Shown one piece after another: positions 17,671-26,495 of a stretch of 41,971 nucleotides of DNA. Within the stretch, counting starts at the first letter, position 1. Each line of letters begins with the position of its first letter. This stretch comes from Muribaculaceae bacterium (GTDB lineage: Bacteria; Bacteroidota; Bacteroidia; Bacteroidales; Muribaculaceae): NCBI GenBank assembly GCA_029068655.1, contig JAIECF010000256.1, forward strand, positions 15,604-57,574. The letters are read 5' to 3'. The notes beneath the pieces are model-generated. The model searched no databases and had not been told where the DNA came from. It saw only the letters and a list, made by a program, of their open reading frames with translations. The position numbers and the translations under genes were made by a program.

Positions 17671-17714
17671 TTAAACATCAAGGGACACCCGCAGGAGTGT
17701 CTCTTGATGTTTAA
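17671..17714. terminator. Bidirectional terminator between GH10 and GH35 genes
   Basis: Eighteen-nt arms (17671-17688 and 17697-17714) pair along their whole length with a single G-U or A-C position, around an 8-nt loop. AAA/TTT flanks work in both directions. The TAA stop of the minus-strand GH35 gene (17711-17713) lies inside the stem. Confidence 0.85.
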
Positions 17715-19348
17715 TATCGATATAGCCTTACGTGTAAGGCCTTGTAGTCGTCCACTCCGATTCTGACATGCCTGCCCTGATGCGTTTCGTCTCCGTTCAG
17801 TCGCCGTATAGTTTTAAAGGATCCATCCGGAAGTATATCCACTTCATCGCAACTCAGAATTCCTATTCGTTCTTTTCCTTTCCAGGCATCCTTAGTTGTA
17901 GCATCTCCCGACAACGTAAATCCATCTTCTCCTAGTTGTTGCAATGTGGAAGCCTCTGCAGAGGATTCCCATCTCACTACTATTCCTGTTCCGGCAATTA
18001 AATATTCGTCTTTCCCAAGCTTAATCACCATGCCGCCTCCGTCGGGCCAGAGACTCCCATCTGTGGCACGGCTATCCCACGGAAGGGTGAAGAAATGTGA
18101 CGAGATTGTTTTAAGTCCATCTGTTTCTACCGTTTTGCTGTCCTTGGCGTTTTCGGTATCGAAGAGCAGACCAAAGCTTTCATAATTGCTATTGCAGTAT
18201 GGCTCGAGTTTCTTAAGAAGGGTGTAAGATTCCCTGAGTCTCGTTGATTCCTGTGGGGAAGCGTTTTCTATTGAGAATGGACTGAATCCGATAGCGTTGT
18301 GTTCTCCGATCGCATAGAAAGCATGAGTGCCACTGTCTGAGGAGCGTCTTATTTCCGGAATAAACAGAGGGTTATCGGGAAAATCATATTGTAAGAACCA
18401 TGGTGCGAACGGAGGATCATATAGGTCGGGCGAGAGAAAATCTACAGATGGGGCTCCGGTTTTCCATATATTGCCCAGTCTCGCGATTGGCCCGGCCGAT
18501 GGGTACTGTCCGGGGCGTCTTCCGCGGCTATCAAGAGCGGCATTGACATAGAGTGGAGTATCCGGCAATTTTTCCTTCGCCTTTTTTGCAAGTTTTTCCA
18601 CATAGCAGGCATAGTTCCAAGCCATAAACATCTCATCGGCATAATCCTCCTCATCCGCAACTTCTCGCCATGGAGCTCCGGCTTTGACTCCTAATATATG
18701 CGATAATTCCGCAGGTACTCCTTTCGCGTATTCCTTATTGGCAAGTTTCGAATGATCACGGGGAGATTCAAGCATACCGATCTCGTTTTCGATCTGTATC
18801 ATGCTTACTGTGCCTTCCGGATCGACCTTTATAATATGATCGAGCATTGCACTGAAAGCTTTGTAGTCGGCATCCAGTACATTTTCGCTGAACGCATTGA
18901 GTATCTCAAGAGGTTTCCCTTCTTCAGTGACTGCTCTTGGAAAGCGTCTTGTATCAGTCTTTACCCATCCGGGTGCATAGCAACTCATAGAGTTCTTCCA
19001 AGCTCCAAACCAAAGAATAACGAGCCTAAGGTCGTTTTCTCTGGCAGTAAAAATAGCCTCGTCAAGCAGAGAGAAATCGAACATTCCTTCTGTCGGCTCT
19101 GAGAGTTCCCAGTAGACTGGCATGAGGACAGTGTTGAGACCCATATCTTTCAGTTGCGGAAAAATGGTATGGATAGCTTCGACTGATGAGGCGGAGGAAT
19201 TACCCAATTCACCTCCGAGTATGAGATAATCCGGAACCCTCGGTTTCGCACCATTAATATCAGATGCCCCGGTTATCAGACTAAGACTGATAATCGGAAC
19301 CATAACCCATGGGCAGATGATCGTTCTAATATTCATTATATCCTGCAT
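17711..19348 (-). CDS. Secreted GH35-like beta-galactosidase with DUF5597 domain
   Basis: A 545-residue protein with an N-terminal signal/anchor segment. Residues ~38-400 form a GH35/GH42-like TIM barrel. The acid/base is Glu189 in IQIENEIG and the probable nucleophile is Glu332 in FIPEIRRS. The C-terminal ~130 residues match the DUF5597 sandwich seen in Cellvibrio Bgl35A, a beta-galactosidase acting on xyloglucan. Its place beside GH10, GH67, xylA and xylB suggests removal of galactose or arabinose-type units from hemicellulose oligosaccharides, by inference. Met at 19336 is an alternative start: it has AGGA five bases upstream, while 19348 has an A-rich leader. It lies 81 nt downstream of the GH67 gene. 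Confidence 0.82.
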   Translation of the reverse strand: MQDIMNIRTIICPWVMVPIISLSLITGASDINGAKPRVPDYLILGGELGNSSASSVEAIHTIFPQLKDMGLNTVLMPVYWELSEPTEGMFDFSLLDEAIFTARENDLRLVILWFGAWKNSMSCYAPGWVKTDTRRFPRAVTEEGKPLEILNAFSENVLDADYKAFSAMLDHIIKVDPEGTVSMIQIENEIGMLESPRDHSKLANKEYAKGVPAELSHILGVKAGAPWREVADEEDYADEMFMAWNYACYVEKLAKKAKEKLPDTPLYVNAALDSRGRRPGQYPSAGPIARLGNIWKTGAPSVDFLSPDLYDPPFAPWFLQYDFPDNPLFIPEIRRSSDSGTHAFYAIGEHNAIGFSPFSIENASPQESTRLRESYTLLKKLEPYCNSNYESFGLLFDTENAKDSKTVETDGLKTISSHFFTLPWDSRATDGSLWPDGGGMVIKLGKDEYLIAGTGIVVRWESSAEASTLQQLGEDGFTLSGDATTKDAWKGKERIGILSCDEVDILPDGSFKTIRRLNGDETHQGRHVRIGVDDYKALHVRLYRY

Positions 19349-19429
19349 TTTTTATTCAGACCAAAGGGATATATCGTCTTATGCCGAAATAGTGCATACT
19401 GCGCATACGCCCATATGGATGTTTAGCCA

Positions 19430-21454
19430 CTATCGCTTTGAATCCAGCAGCTCTTTCGAAGGGTTCGTATAATTATCTATTCCAAGTTCAACAGGGATCA
19501 TCTCTTCAAGCGAGTGCATGGAGAGCTTTTCCGGTCTGAGACCGGCTTTGTCTCCGAAATATTCCAGGCATGCGTCGCGCCACCAGATGGCATCCTTGTG
19601 TTGGGTAAGAAGTCTGTCTTCGATATCCGTGTAAATCTCCGGATCGACGCATCCTTCAAGATCACGCCATGTCTGCCGCATGTCGGCTACACCTTTCACT
19701 CCGTCATCATAGTGACGGTTGAGCGCTTCCCAGACTGTTTCGCCTGACGGAAGTTTATAGTTCCAATTAAGATGATGAAACCACAGAATGTATTTTTCCG
19801 GGCAGGTCGACGGATTTTCAAGTGATTCTGAAAGGGGAGAAGAGTATTGTGTGGTGGCTCCACTTCCCGTTGCCTCAGTTCTGTCAAAGCCGATGCCGTT
19901 TTTATCGGCTCTGTGATAGTATTTGGGAAGCCAGTCAGGACGGGCTCCTTTCGGATCGCACCATGGTTGCGGACCATAATGGTGTCCGAATGCGAAGAGG
20001 TGATGAAGACCCATAGGCATCATATAGTCTACCACGTATTCTCGACTGTCGCCCATCATCTTCTTGAATTCCGGCATCTGAGTATCACTGACTGAAAGCC
20101 AGGGTGTAAGCTCTGCCCATTCCTCGACTATGTCATCCGACTTCAAGTCAGGGTCCCAAGCGAGGCGGCCAAATGCATACCAGTTTGCCTGAGCCAGCGG
20201 ATGTCCTGTCATATTATCGTCATTTCCTATATTGGCTACCCCTGCAACTCCCTTTATATTTTCTGATGGTGCCTCATCGAAGAATTCCTCCCACATGGGA
20301 GCTAGATATGCGAGATGGTTGGCGTGTCCGAGGTATTCCTGAGTAATCTGAAGCTCGGCTATCAGTGGTGTTTTCTTCATACCATCAAAAAGAGGACTGT
20401 ATGGTTCGCGTGGTTGGAAGTCTACAGGTCCGTTCTTGACCTGCACCATCACGTTGTCATCGAATTTACCGTCAAGTGGATGGAATTCGACGTATGCCTG
20501 TTTAGCCCGGTCCGGATCTGAAGGTGAATATACGAAAGCGCGCCACATCACCATCCCTCCGTATGGTTTTAACGCCTTAGCCATCATGTTGGCACCATCT
20601 GCGTGCGTTCGGCCGAAATCACATGGCCCTGGTTGCCCTTCACTGTTGGCTTTTACAAGAAAACCCCCGAAGTCCGGAATAATGGTGTAGATTTCCTTTG
20701 CCTTGTCTTTCCACCATTTGGCTACATCCTTGTCGAGAGGATCTGCTGTTTTTAAACCTCCGATCACGTTTGGCGACGCGAAATTGACCGATAGATATAC
20801 CTTAATTCCATAAGGTCGGAGTATATCGGCTATTTCCGCAACTCGGTTCAGGATTTTACTGGTAAGCATGTTTGGGGAAGCATTGACATTATTGAGCACG
20901 GTTCCGTTTATTCCAGCCATGGCGTTGGCGAGCGCGTATTTATTATATAACGCAATCTGCTCTTCTGTCAGTGGTGTATCCCAGTTCCATATACTTTTCC
21001 CGGCATATCCACGTTCGATGGTTCCATCAAGATTGTCCCAGTGATTCAGAACCCTTACCGAATGTTTTGGAGAGTCGGTTCTGTCAAAGCAAGAAGCATT
21101 ACGGTAGAGTGAAAGCGCTCCATAGAGCAGCCCTTCTCCTGAAGGAGAGATGACTGTTACTGCCCTTGCAGTACTGTCGACACTGATGGAATATCCGTCG
21201 GAAGGAAGACCCTTTACCTTCTTTTCTTCAAGTTTTATTGTTCTGAAATATTCATCCGGAGCATATTTTGAAAGAATTTCAGAAGCCTTGACAGCATTAG
21301 GCGCTTTTCCATTATATTCCACCGAGCAGCCTACAGGAGAGCTCGGAAGCCAGAGATTGCTGTCAGCTCTGTTGGCCTGCACCGGCAATCCAAATAATGA
21401 TCCTACTGCACTTGCTATGGTCAGATTGAGAAAAAAGCGTCCTATTATCTTCAT
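19430..21454 (-). CDS. aguA: Alpha-glucuronidase GH67
   Basis: A 674-residue exported enzyme with a signal peptide of about 27 residues. It releases (4-O-methyl)glucuronic acid from the non-reducing end of xylo-oligosaccharides, probably in the periplasm. The acid is Glu272 (KANSEGQPGP) and the inverting base pair is Asp345 (KNGPVDFQPRE) and Glu373 (TQEYLG). The spacings of 73 and 28 residues equal those of the characterised Cellvibrio enzyme (292, 365, 393), which strongly supports activity. The N-terminal ~130 residues are the family's beta-sandwich. It follows xylA by 178 nt and precedes the GH35 gene by 81 nt. Freed uronate could enter the exuT/uxaC route encoded upstream in the window. 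Confidence 0.96.
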   Translation of the reverse strand: MKIIGRFFLNLTIASAVGSLFGLPVQANRADSNLWLPSSPVGCSVEYNGKAPNAVKASEILSKYAPDEYFRTIKLEEKKVKGLPSDGYSISVDSTARAVTVISPSGEGLLYGALSLYRNASCFDRTDSPKHSVRVLNHWDNLDGTIERGYAGKSIWNWDTPLTEEQIALYNKYALANAMAGINGTVLNNVNASPNMLTSKILNRVAEIADILRPYGIKVYLSVNFASPNVIGGLKTADPLDKDVAKWWKDKAKEIYTIIPDFGGFLVKANSEGQPGPCDFGRTHADGANMMAKALKPYGGMVMWRAFVYSPSDPDRAKQAYVEFHPLDGKFDDNVMVQVKNGPVDFQPREPYSPLFDGMKKTPLIAELQITQEYLGHANHLAYLAPMWEEFFDEAPSENIKGVAGVANIGNDDNMTGHPLAQANWYAFGRLAWDPDLKSDDIVEEWAELTPWLSVSDTQMPEFKKMMGDSREYVVDYMMPMGLHHLFAFGHHYGPQPWCDPKGARPDWLPKYYHRADKNGIGFDRTEATGSGATTQYSSPLSESLENPSTCPEKYILWFHHLNWNYKLPSGETVWEALNRHYDDGVKGVADMRQTWRDLEGCVDPEIYTDIEDRLLTQHKDAIWWRDACLEYFGDKAGLRPEKLSMHSLEEMIPVELGIDNYTNPSKELLDSKR

Positions 21455-21523
21455 GATATTGGTAAAGGAATATGAAATTTTTTAGAATAGAAATCAGGAG
21501 AGACTAGAAATGCCATATATTGA

Positions 21524-21554
21524 CTTGGGAAGACAGCAAGACTGCCTTCCCAAG
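21524..21554 (-). terminator. Hairpin downstream of xylA
   Basis: Thirteen-nt arms (21524-21536 and 21542-21554) pair fully on the minus-strand RNA with one G-U, around a 5-nt loop. The following sequence TCAATATAT is only a weak T tract. It lies about 80 nt after the xylA stop and may partly separate xylA expression from aguA. Confidence 0.55.
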
Positions 21555-21571
21555 CACTTTGTAGTTAGATT

Positions 21572-21617
21572 AATGACAATTATGATATTGACAATAATGA
21601 TTGATCATTAATCATAT
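21572..21617. repeat. AT-rich direct and inverted repeats downstream of xylA
   Basis: TGACAATTATGAT (21574-21586) and TGACAATAATGAT (21589-21601) are direct repeats with one mismatch. The second runs into the inverted repeat AATGAT-TG-ATCATT, followed by ATTAATCAT. This may be an operator, decay of an AT-rich spacer, or a structure at the xylA 3' end. Confidence 0.35.
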
Positions 21618-21632
21618 GTTATTATCATTAAA

Positions 21633-22949
21633 TCAAGCGTACATGTTTACGATTGCCTCGTAAAGCTCTTGCTTACCGGAAGTCTGAGCCGGCTCGTTGA
21701 TTTCGCGGCCGATTTCTGCGAGCTGCTCGAGAGAAAGTTTTCCTTCCTCGAATTCCTTGCCTTTGCCGCTGTCGAAAGAAGCATAGCGGTCTGCGAGCAT
21801 CTTCTTGTAAGGAGACTTCTCAAGCACGTTAGCAGCGCATTCAAGAGCGCGTGCCATAGCATCCATACCTGCTATATGTGCGATAAAGATATCCTCGAGA
21901 TCTGTTGAGTTACGACGTGTCTTAGCGTCAAAGTTTGTACCGCCATTTCCAAGACCACCGTTGCGGATGATCTGCATCATAGCCTGAGTGAGCTCATAAT
22001 TGTCGATGGGGAACTGGTCGGTATCCCAACCATTCTGATAATCACCGCGGTTTGCATCGATACTGCCCAGCATGCCGTTGTCTACTGCGACTGCGAGTTC
22101 ATGTTCGAATGTATGGCCGGCGAGAGTAGCATGGTTAACCTCGATGTTAACTTTGAAATCCTTTTCAAGACCATGAGCCTTGAGGAAACCGATTACTGTC
22201 TCTGTGTCCACGTCATACTGGTGCTTGCTTGGCTCCATAGGTTTCGGCTCGATTAGGAAGGTGCCTGTGAAGCCTTTGCTACGGGCATAGTCGCGAGCCA
22301 TAGTGAGCATAGTTGCGAGGTGTTCTTTCTCACGCTTCTGATCGGTATTGAGCAGGCTCATATAGCCTTCACGACCACCCCAGAATACGTAGTTCTGACC
22401 GCCGAGCTCAATGGTAGCGTCAATGGCGTTCTTGATCTGAACGGCAGCACGGGCTACTACATCGAAGTCAGGGTTGGTAGCTGCACCGTTCATATAGCGG
22501 CTGTTGCCGAATACGTTGGCTGTGCCCCAGAGGTTTTTGATGTTGGTACCCTGCATTTTCTCCTTGATGTAGGCTACTACTGCCTTGAGGTTGGCTTCGT
22601 ATTCTTCTACGGAATTGCCTTCATCTACGAGGTCGACATCGTGGAAGCAGAAGTATTCTATACCCAGTTTATCCATGATCTCGAAGCCTGCGTCTACTTT
22701 GTTCTTAGCGCGTTCTACAGCGGTTTCACCAACATTCCAGGGAAATTTCTTTGTGCCGCCACCAAACTGATCGCCGCCCTCTGCGCAGAGAGTGTGCCAC
22801 CATGCCATGGCGAACTTGAGCCATTCTTTCATCGGTTTGCCGAGAACGAGTTTCTCTGCATCATAGTAACGGTAGGCGAGGGGATTGTAGCTTGATGTGC
22901 CCTCGAATTTGATTTTCCCTATGCCGGGAAAGTATTCTTTCTGTGCCAT
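21633..22949 (-). CDS. xylA: Xylose isomerase
   Basis: A 438-residue cytoplasmic isomerase converting D-xylose to D-xylulose. The active-site motif FCFHDVDL (His103, Asp106) and the metal-site stretch [14 protein letters not shown] are plain, and the length fits class II xylose isomerases. It lies 127 nt after xylB in the same direction. The gap is AT-rich and shows no recognisable promoter. No XylR-type regulator, xylose transporter or xylE gene is in the window. Confidence 0.98.
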   Translation of the reverse strand: MAQKEYFPGIGKIKFEGTSSYNPLAYRYYDAEKLVLGKPMKEWLKFAMAWWHTLCAEGGDQFGGGTKKFPWNVGETAVERAKNKVDAGFEIMDKLGIEYFCFHDVDLVDEGNSVEEYEANLKAVVAYIKEKMQGTNIKNLWGTANVFGNSRYMNGAATNPDFDVVARAAVQIKNAIDATIELGGQNYVFWGGREGYMSLLNTDQKREKEHLATMLTMARDYARSKGFTGTFLIEPKPMEPSKHQYDVDTETVIGFLKAHGLEKDFKVNIEVNHATLAGHTFEHELAVAVDNGMLGSIDANRGDYQNGWDTDQFPIDNYELTQAMMQIIRNGGLGNGGTNFDAKTRRNSTDLEDIFIAHIAGMDAMARALECAANVLEKSPYKKMLADRYASFDSGKGKEFEEGKLSLEQLAEIGREINEPAQTSGKQELYEAIVNMYA

Positions 22950-23076
22950 TGTTGTGTTTTATTTTGGTTTTTAGGTTATTTTGTTTATTCCGTTATTCTT
23001 AATTAATAATGCATAATCTTTGCCTGTATAATTGATATGGGCTTTTTTTGTAGTTTAGTCAACTATGAATCATACT

Positions 23077-24564
23077 TTATTCATTGTGCATTAAATTGAG
23101 TCTTTCTTTCCAGAGCTTGTAAGCCTTTAGATAGGGCTCGCGGTCTGCCGGGGGAGTAATTTCGGTTATCTTCTTCAAGGTTGCGAAAGCCTCGTTATTG
23201 TCTTTATAGATTCCGGCTCCTATGCCTGCTCCCTTAGCTGCCCCTACGCTTCCATCTGTTTCATATAGTTTAATGGTGGCTCCGCTGACAGCAGCCAATG
23301 TCTCGCGGAAGAGAGGACTGAGGAACATATTGGCATGTCCTGCATGGATGGTGTCTACCTTGATTCCCATGGCCTCGGTTATCTCAATTCCATACATAAA
23401 GGAGAAGACGATGCCTTCCTGTGCTGCTCTCATGAGATGGGCCTTGTTGTGAATGTTGAAGTTGATGCCAAAGATTGAGCAACCAATCTCTTCATTCTGG
23501 AGGATACGTTCGGCGCCGTTGCCGAAGGGTATGATGCTTATTCCCTCTGCTCCGACGGGCACTGATTCCGCCATGCGGTTCATATCTTCGTAAGTCATGC
23601 CTGGATCTGCGATGTTGCGTTTGATCCAGCTGTTGAGGATACCTGTGCCGTTGATACATGTGAGGACACCTACTCTCGGCTCTTCAGAAGTATGATTTAC
23701 ATGTGCGAAGCAGTTTACTCTCGATTTCGGATCACAGTCTATTTTACCGTTGATCGCATATACAACACCTGACGTGCCGCCTGTAGCTGCGATTTCTCCT
23801 GGATTGAAAACATTGAGGCTAAGGGCGTTGTTTGGCTGATCGCCTGCACGATAGGTCACGGGCGTACCCGGTTCAAGACCTAATTCTTTTGCAGGTTCCG
23901 GAAGAAGATGGCCCTGAATGCTGAAAGTCGGTTTTACTTCGGGAAGTATCGCCATGTCGTAGCCGAAATAGTCCATGAGGAATTTCGCCGGAGCGTTTTC
24001 CTTAAAGTCCCACAACACATAGTTGGAAATTCCTTCCGGTGTCGTGCAGATTTCTCCGGTCATTTTCATGGCGATATAGTCGGCCGGAAGCATTATCTTG
24101 TATATCTTCTCGAATACCTCAGGTTCGTTTTCCTTCACCCATGCGAGCTTGGCTGCCGTGAAGTTGCCGGGAGAATTCAGAAGGTGGGTAAGACATTGTT
24201 CCTCACCAAGGTCCAAGAATGCTTTCTGACCGTATGGGACTGCACGAGAGTCACACCAGATGATTGCATCGCGAAGCAGATTACGGTCTTTGTCGATGCA
24301 TACAAGCCCATGCATCTGGAATGAGAACCCTATTGCCTTGATTTCTGCAGGATTGACCTTGGATGTATCGAGGACGCTCTTTGTCACCTCTTTAATATAC
24401 TCCCACCAGTTTTCTGGGTTCTGCTCAGCCCAGCCGGGTTTCAATGCCTTGATAGGCGCTTCCGATTTTGGAAAGAAATCCGTTGCCACGCATTTTCCAC
24501 TCTCAGCGTCTACGATACTTGCCTTTACAGAGGAAGTACCTATGTCGTATCCTAATAAGTACAT
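23077..24564 (-). CDS. xylB: Xylulokinase
   Basis: A 495-residue FGGY-family kinase phosphorylating D-xylulose to D-xylulose 5-phosphate. The N-terminal phosphate loop YDIGTSSVKA, the FQMHGL stretch (82-87), WCDSRAVPYG (103-112) and the probable catalytic Asp242 in RAGDQPNN place it with XylB. The late ATGGTSGVVY segment is the adenosine-binding part. It is the first gene of the xylB-xylA-aguA-GH35 set, read from a probable promoter at 24636-24665. Other FGGY substrates are possible in principle, but adjacency to xylA settles the call. Confidence 0.96.
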   Translation of the reverse strand: MYLLGYDIGTSSVKASIVDAESGKCVATDFFPKSEAPIKALKPGWAEQNPENWWEYIKEVTKSVLDTSKVNPAEIKAIGFSFQMHGLVCIDKDRNLLRDAIIWCDSRAVPYGQKAFLDLGEEQCLTHLLNSPGNFTAAKLAWVKENEPEVFEKIYKIMLPADYIAMKMTGEICTTPEGISNYVLWDFKENAPAKFLMDYFGYDMAILPEVKPTFSIQGHLLPEPAKELGLEPGTPVTYRAGDQPNNALSLNVFNPGEIAATGGTSGVVYAINGKIDCDPKSRVNCFAHVNHTSEEPRVGVLTCINGTGILNSWIKRNIADPGMTYEDMNRMAESVPVGAEGISIIPFGNGAERILQNEEIGCSIFGINFNIHNKAHLMRAAQEGIVFSFMYGIEITEAMGIKVDTIHAGHANMFLSPLFRETLAAVSGATIKLYETDGSVGAAKGAGIGAGIYKDNNEAFATLKKITEITPPADREPYLKAYKLWKERLNLMHNE

Positions 24565-24635
24565 CTGATGTCGTGTTTATGGTATATATTATGGTTTTAT
24601 CTTTTGCTATTAGCCTTCAAGGCTTCTTCTGACTA

Positions 24636-24665
24636 CAAAGTTAATAAATAATTCAGACTTACAAA
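24636..24665 (-). promoter_or_regulatory. Probable xylB promoter
   Basis: On the minus strand TTTG (24665-24662), 18 nt, TAACTTTG (24643-24636). The -7 is perfect and the spacer is 1-2 nt shorter than usual. Confidence 0.6.
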
Positions 24666-24773
24666 AACTTTTCGTAAAATCTTTTCAACTTTCATTCGTT
24701 TTCCCGATTATACAAAGGTATGACGGTCTCTCCATTCCTATTATCAAAAGCCTCTGCAGAATTGTAACATAGT

Positions 24774-24805
24774 TTTGCACAATTCATCAAAAATGACTAA
24801 TTTTG
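24774..24805 (+). promoter_or_regulatory. Promoter of the DMT transporter gene
   Basis: TTTG (24774-24777), 20 nt, TAATTTTG (24798-24805) is a full Bacteroidota consensus. It implies a leader of about 90 nt before the ATG at 24903. Confidence 0.8.
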
Positions 24806-24902
24806 CAAAATAAAAGAGTAACATAAGCTCAATAGAAAACGAGCGTCTTGAACTTGGCTGATGCCGGTCGCGCATCATCATGTAAAATACAGGTGAAAAA
24901 CT

Positions 24903-25844
24903 ATGAAGAATATTGGTGATCTGAATCTTAAGGGTCATATGGCTATGCTCGGTGCTAATGTCTGCTGGGGACTTATGTCTCCTATAGCGAAACTGGTGTT
25001 TGCTTCAGGCATGATAGCACCGATAATTATAGTTGACTTTAGAATTGCAGGAGCCGCTATCTTGTTTTGGCTTACATCCCTTTTCACTCCCGACGAACAT
25101 GTTCCCATCATAGATAAACTACGTCTTTTCGGTGCGGGAATGATTGGCATCCTTCTTAATCAGGGTTGCTTCATCATAGGCGTCAGTTATACTTCGCCGG
25201 GAGAAGCATCTCTAGTGACTACAACCATGCCTATGTGGGTTATGCTTCTAGCTTGGATGTTTCTTAAGGAGCCGATAACACTAAAGAAAGCTGGGGGTAT
25301 CCTATTTGGAGCAGCCGGCGCGCTTATTCTTGTATTGGGAGGGAGCGGTAATATATCGGGAGGAGACAATCCTGCGTTAGGTGACTTTATTGTCCTCATG
25401 GCTCAGCTTTCATATGCGCTTTATCTTACGATATATAGAAATTTCATTAGGAAATATTCACTTGTGACGCTTATGAAATGGATGTTTCTCTCCGCTACAA
25501 TAGTCGGACTTCCCTCTACAATCGGCTTCTTAAAGACTACCGATTGGGGGGCCATATCTCTTTCTGAATGGATGGGGGTTGCGTATATTGTATTCTTTGC
25601 TACCTATATTGCCTATATCTGCATTATGATAGGGCAGAAGAATCTTCGGCCTACAATAGTCGGCATGTATAATTATGTGCAACCCATAGTGGCCACCATA
25701 GTCGGTATATCTCTCGGCATGGATCATTTCACTTTTCCGAAAGTGTTAGCTGTCGTTCTTATATTTTCAGGTGTGTATCTCGTGACTATCTCTAAAGCAG
25801 CACCATGTGATGACAGCGACAAACGTAAAAAACATAAAGTTTAG
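24903..25844 (+). CDS. DMT/EamA-family transporter
   Basis: A 313-residue inner-membrane protein with about ten hydrophobic segments in two EamA repeats (~10-145 and ~160-300). The drug/metabolite transporter signature is visible in YTSPGEASLVTTTMP (repeat 1) and MYNYVQPIVATIVG (repeat 2). Family members export amino acids, nucleosides or metabolites, and the substrate cannot be told here. The C-terminus is a short Lys/Asp-rich cytoplasmic tail. It has its own consensus promoter. It converges with the GNAT gene, whose stop is only 9 nt away, with no terminator between them. Confidence 0.88.
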   Translation: MKNIGDLNLKGHMAMLGANVCWGLMSPIAKLVFASGMIAPIIIVDFRIAGAAILFWLTSLFTPDEHVPIIDKLRLFGAGMIGILLNQGCFIIGVSYTSPGEASLVTTTMPMWVMLLAWMFLKEPITLKKAGGILFGAAGALILVLGGSGNISGGDNPALGDFIVLMAQLSYALYLTIYRNFIRKYSLVTLMKWMFLSATIVGLPSTIGFLKTTDWGAISLSEWMGVAYIVFFATYIAYICIMIGQKNLRPTIVGMYNYVQPIVATIVGISLGMDHFTFPKVLAVVLIFSGVYLVTISKAAPCDDSDKRKKHKV

Positions 25845-25853
25845 CTAACCGCA

Positions 25854-26396
25854 TCAATCTTCACTCCTGAAGTCGATTTCCATTGTGATATTAGGTCGGA
25901 AATCTTTCTGAAAAGCGAGTCGTGGACTTCCCTCTGCCGTATAGATGATTCCGCAAAAAGTGAATTTCAGTTTGTTAAGGGCGTTTAGCATCGGGCTGTT
26001 GTCAGCATGAGTGTCTATGCGGATGTTGTCGGTCATTTCCTTGCAGAAATCCACACAGATCTTAAGCATTCCACCGCGAAGTCCACTTGAGGCTATTCTG
26101 TGAATCGTACCATATGGTTTGTCGTTGATCCATTTGCCATTTTCAATCACTTTATAGGTCGGATCCACCCCGAGAATGAATGAAAACACCATGAGTATGT
26201 TTCCTTCTTCATCTTCTGCAAGATAATGGCTCCAATGGGCGATATCGGTAAGAATGTTTCCACGCTCGGGATAGCCTCCTGTCCATTGTCTGAAGTTGCC
26301 TTGTGTGCGCATATAGTACTTTGCTGATTCATATACCTCCATGATCCGGTCTATATCTCTCGCAGTGCTTCTTCTTATTAAAAAATCGTTTTCCAT
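25854..26396 (-). CDS. GNAT-family N-acetyltransferase
   Basis: A 180-residue cytoplasmic protein of the GNAT fold. The N-terminal IRRSTARDIDRIMEVYESAK strand-helix, central beta-strands (LMVFSFILGV) and the region RIASSGLRGGMLKICVDFC fit. The RGGMLK turn sits where the acetyl-CoA pyrophosphate loop (R/Q-x-x-G-x-G/A) is expected. The terminal HADNSPMLNALNKLKF stretch is the usual final helix (N-x-x-x-x-x-L-x-K-x-G/F). The substrate is unknown. No clear promoter element was found upstream. Confidence 0.85.
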   Translation of the reverse strand: MENDFLIRRSTARDIDRIMEVYESAKYYMRTQGNFRQWTGGYPERGNILTDIAHWSHYLAEDEEGNILMVFSFILGVDPTYKVIENGKWINDKPYGTIHRIASSGLRGGMLKICVDFCKEMTDNIRIDTHADNSPMLNALNKLKFTFCGIIYTAEGSPRLAFQKDFRPNITMEIDFRSED

Positions 26397-26449
26397 ATTA
26401 TTTTAACAAACGCTATGTGTTTTTTATATATGTATTCGGTTTTTTTGAT

Positions 26450-26457
26450 TATCTTTG
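26450..26457 (+). promoter_or_regulatory. -7 promoter element for the M64 peptidase gene
   Basis: TATCTTTG matches TAnnTTTG and lies 39 nt before the ATG at 26496. The -33 TTTG at the expected spacing is not seen, only a T-rich stretch. It supports starting translation at 26496, not at the upstream frame-open ATG at 26415. Confidence 0.55.
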
Positions 26458-26495
26458 CATTGATAAACGCCAAATACTATAAAATTACCTATACG

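Larger units (their letters stand above)
24565..24902. other. Divergent intergenic region xylB / DMT transporter
   Basis: This 338-nt AT-rich region contains a promoter facing each way (24636-24665 minus, 24774-24805 plus). The xylB leader includes a small AGCCT/AGGCT stem. The DMT leader (about 90 nt) includes GATGC/GCATC. No riboswitch family was recognised and no small gene is convincing. Confidence 0.5.

Noticed and set aside
22320..22895. 191-codon open frame opposite xylA
   Set aside because: Shadow of xylA, which has full catalytic motifs on the other strand.
24806..24902. Riboswitch in the DMT transporter leader
   Set aside because: Only a 5-bp stem was found and no conserved riboswitch core was recognised.
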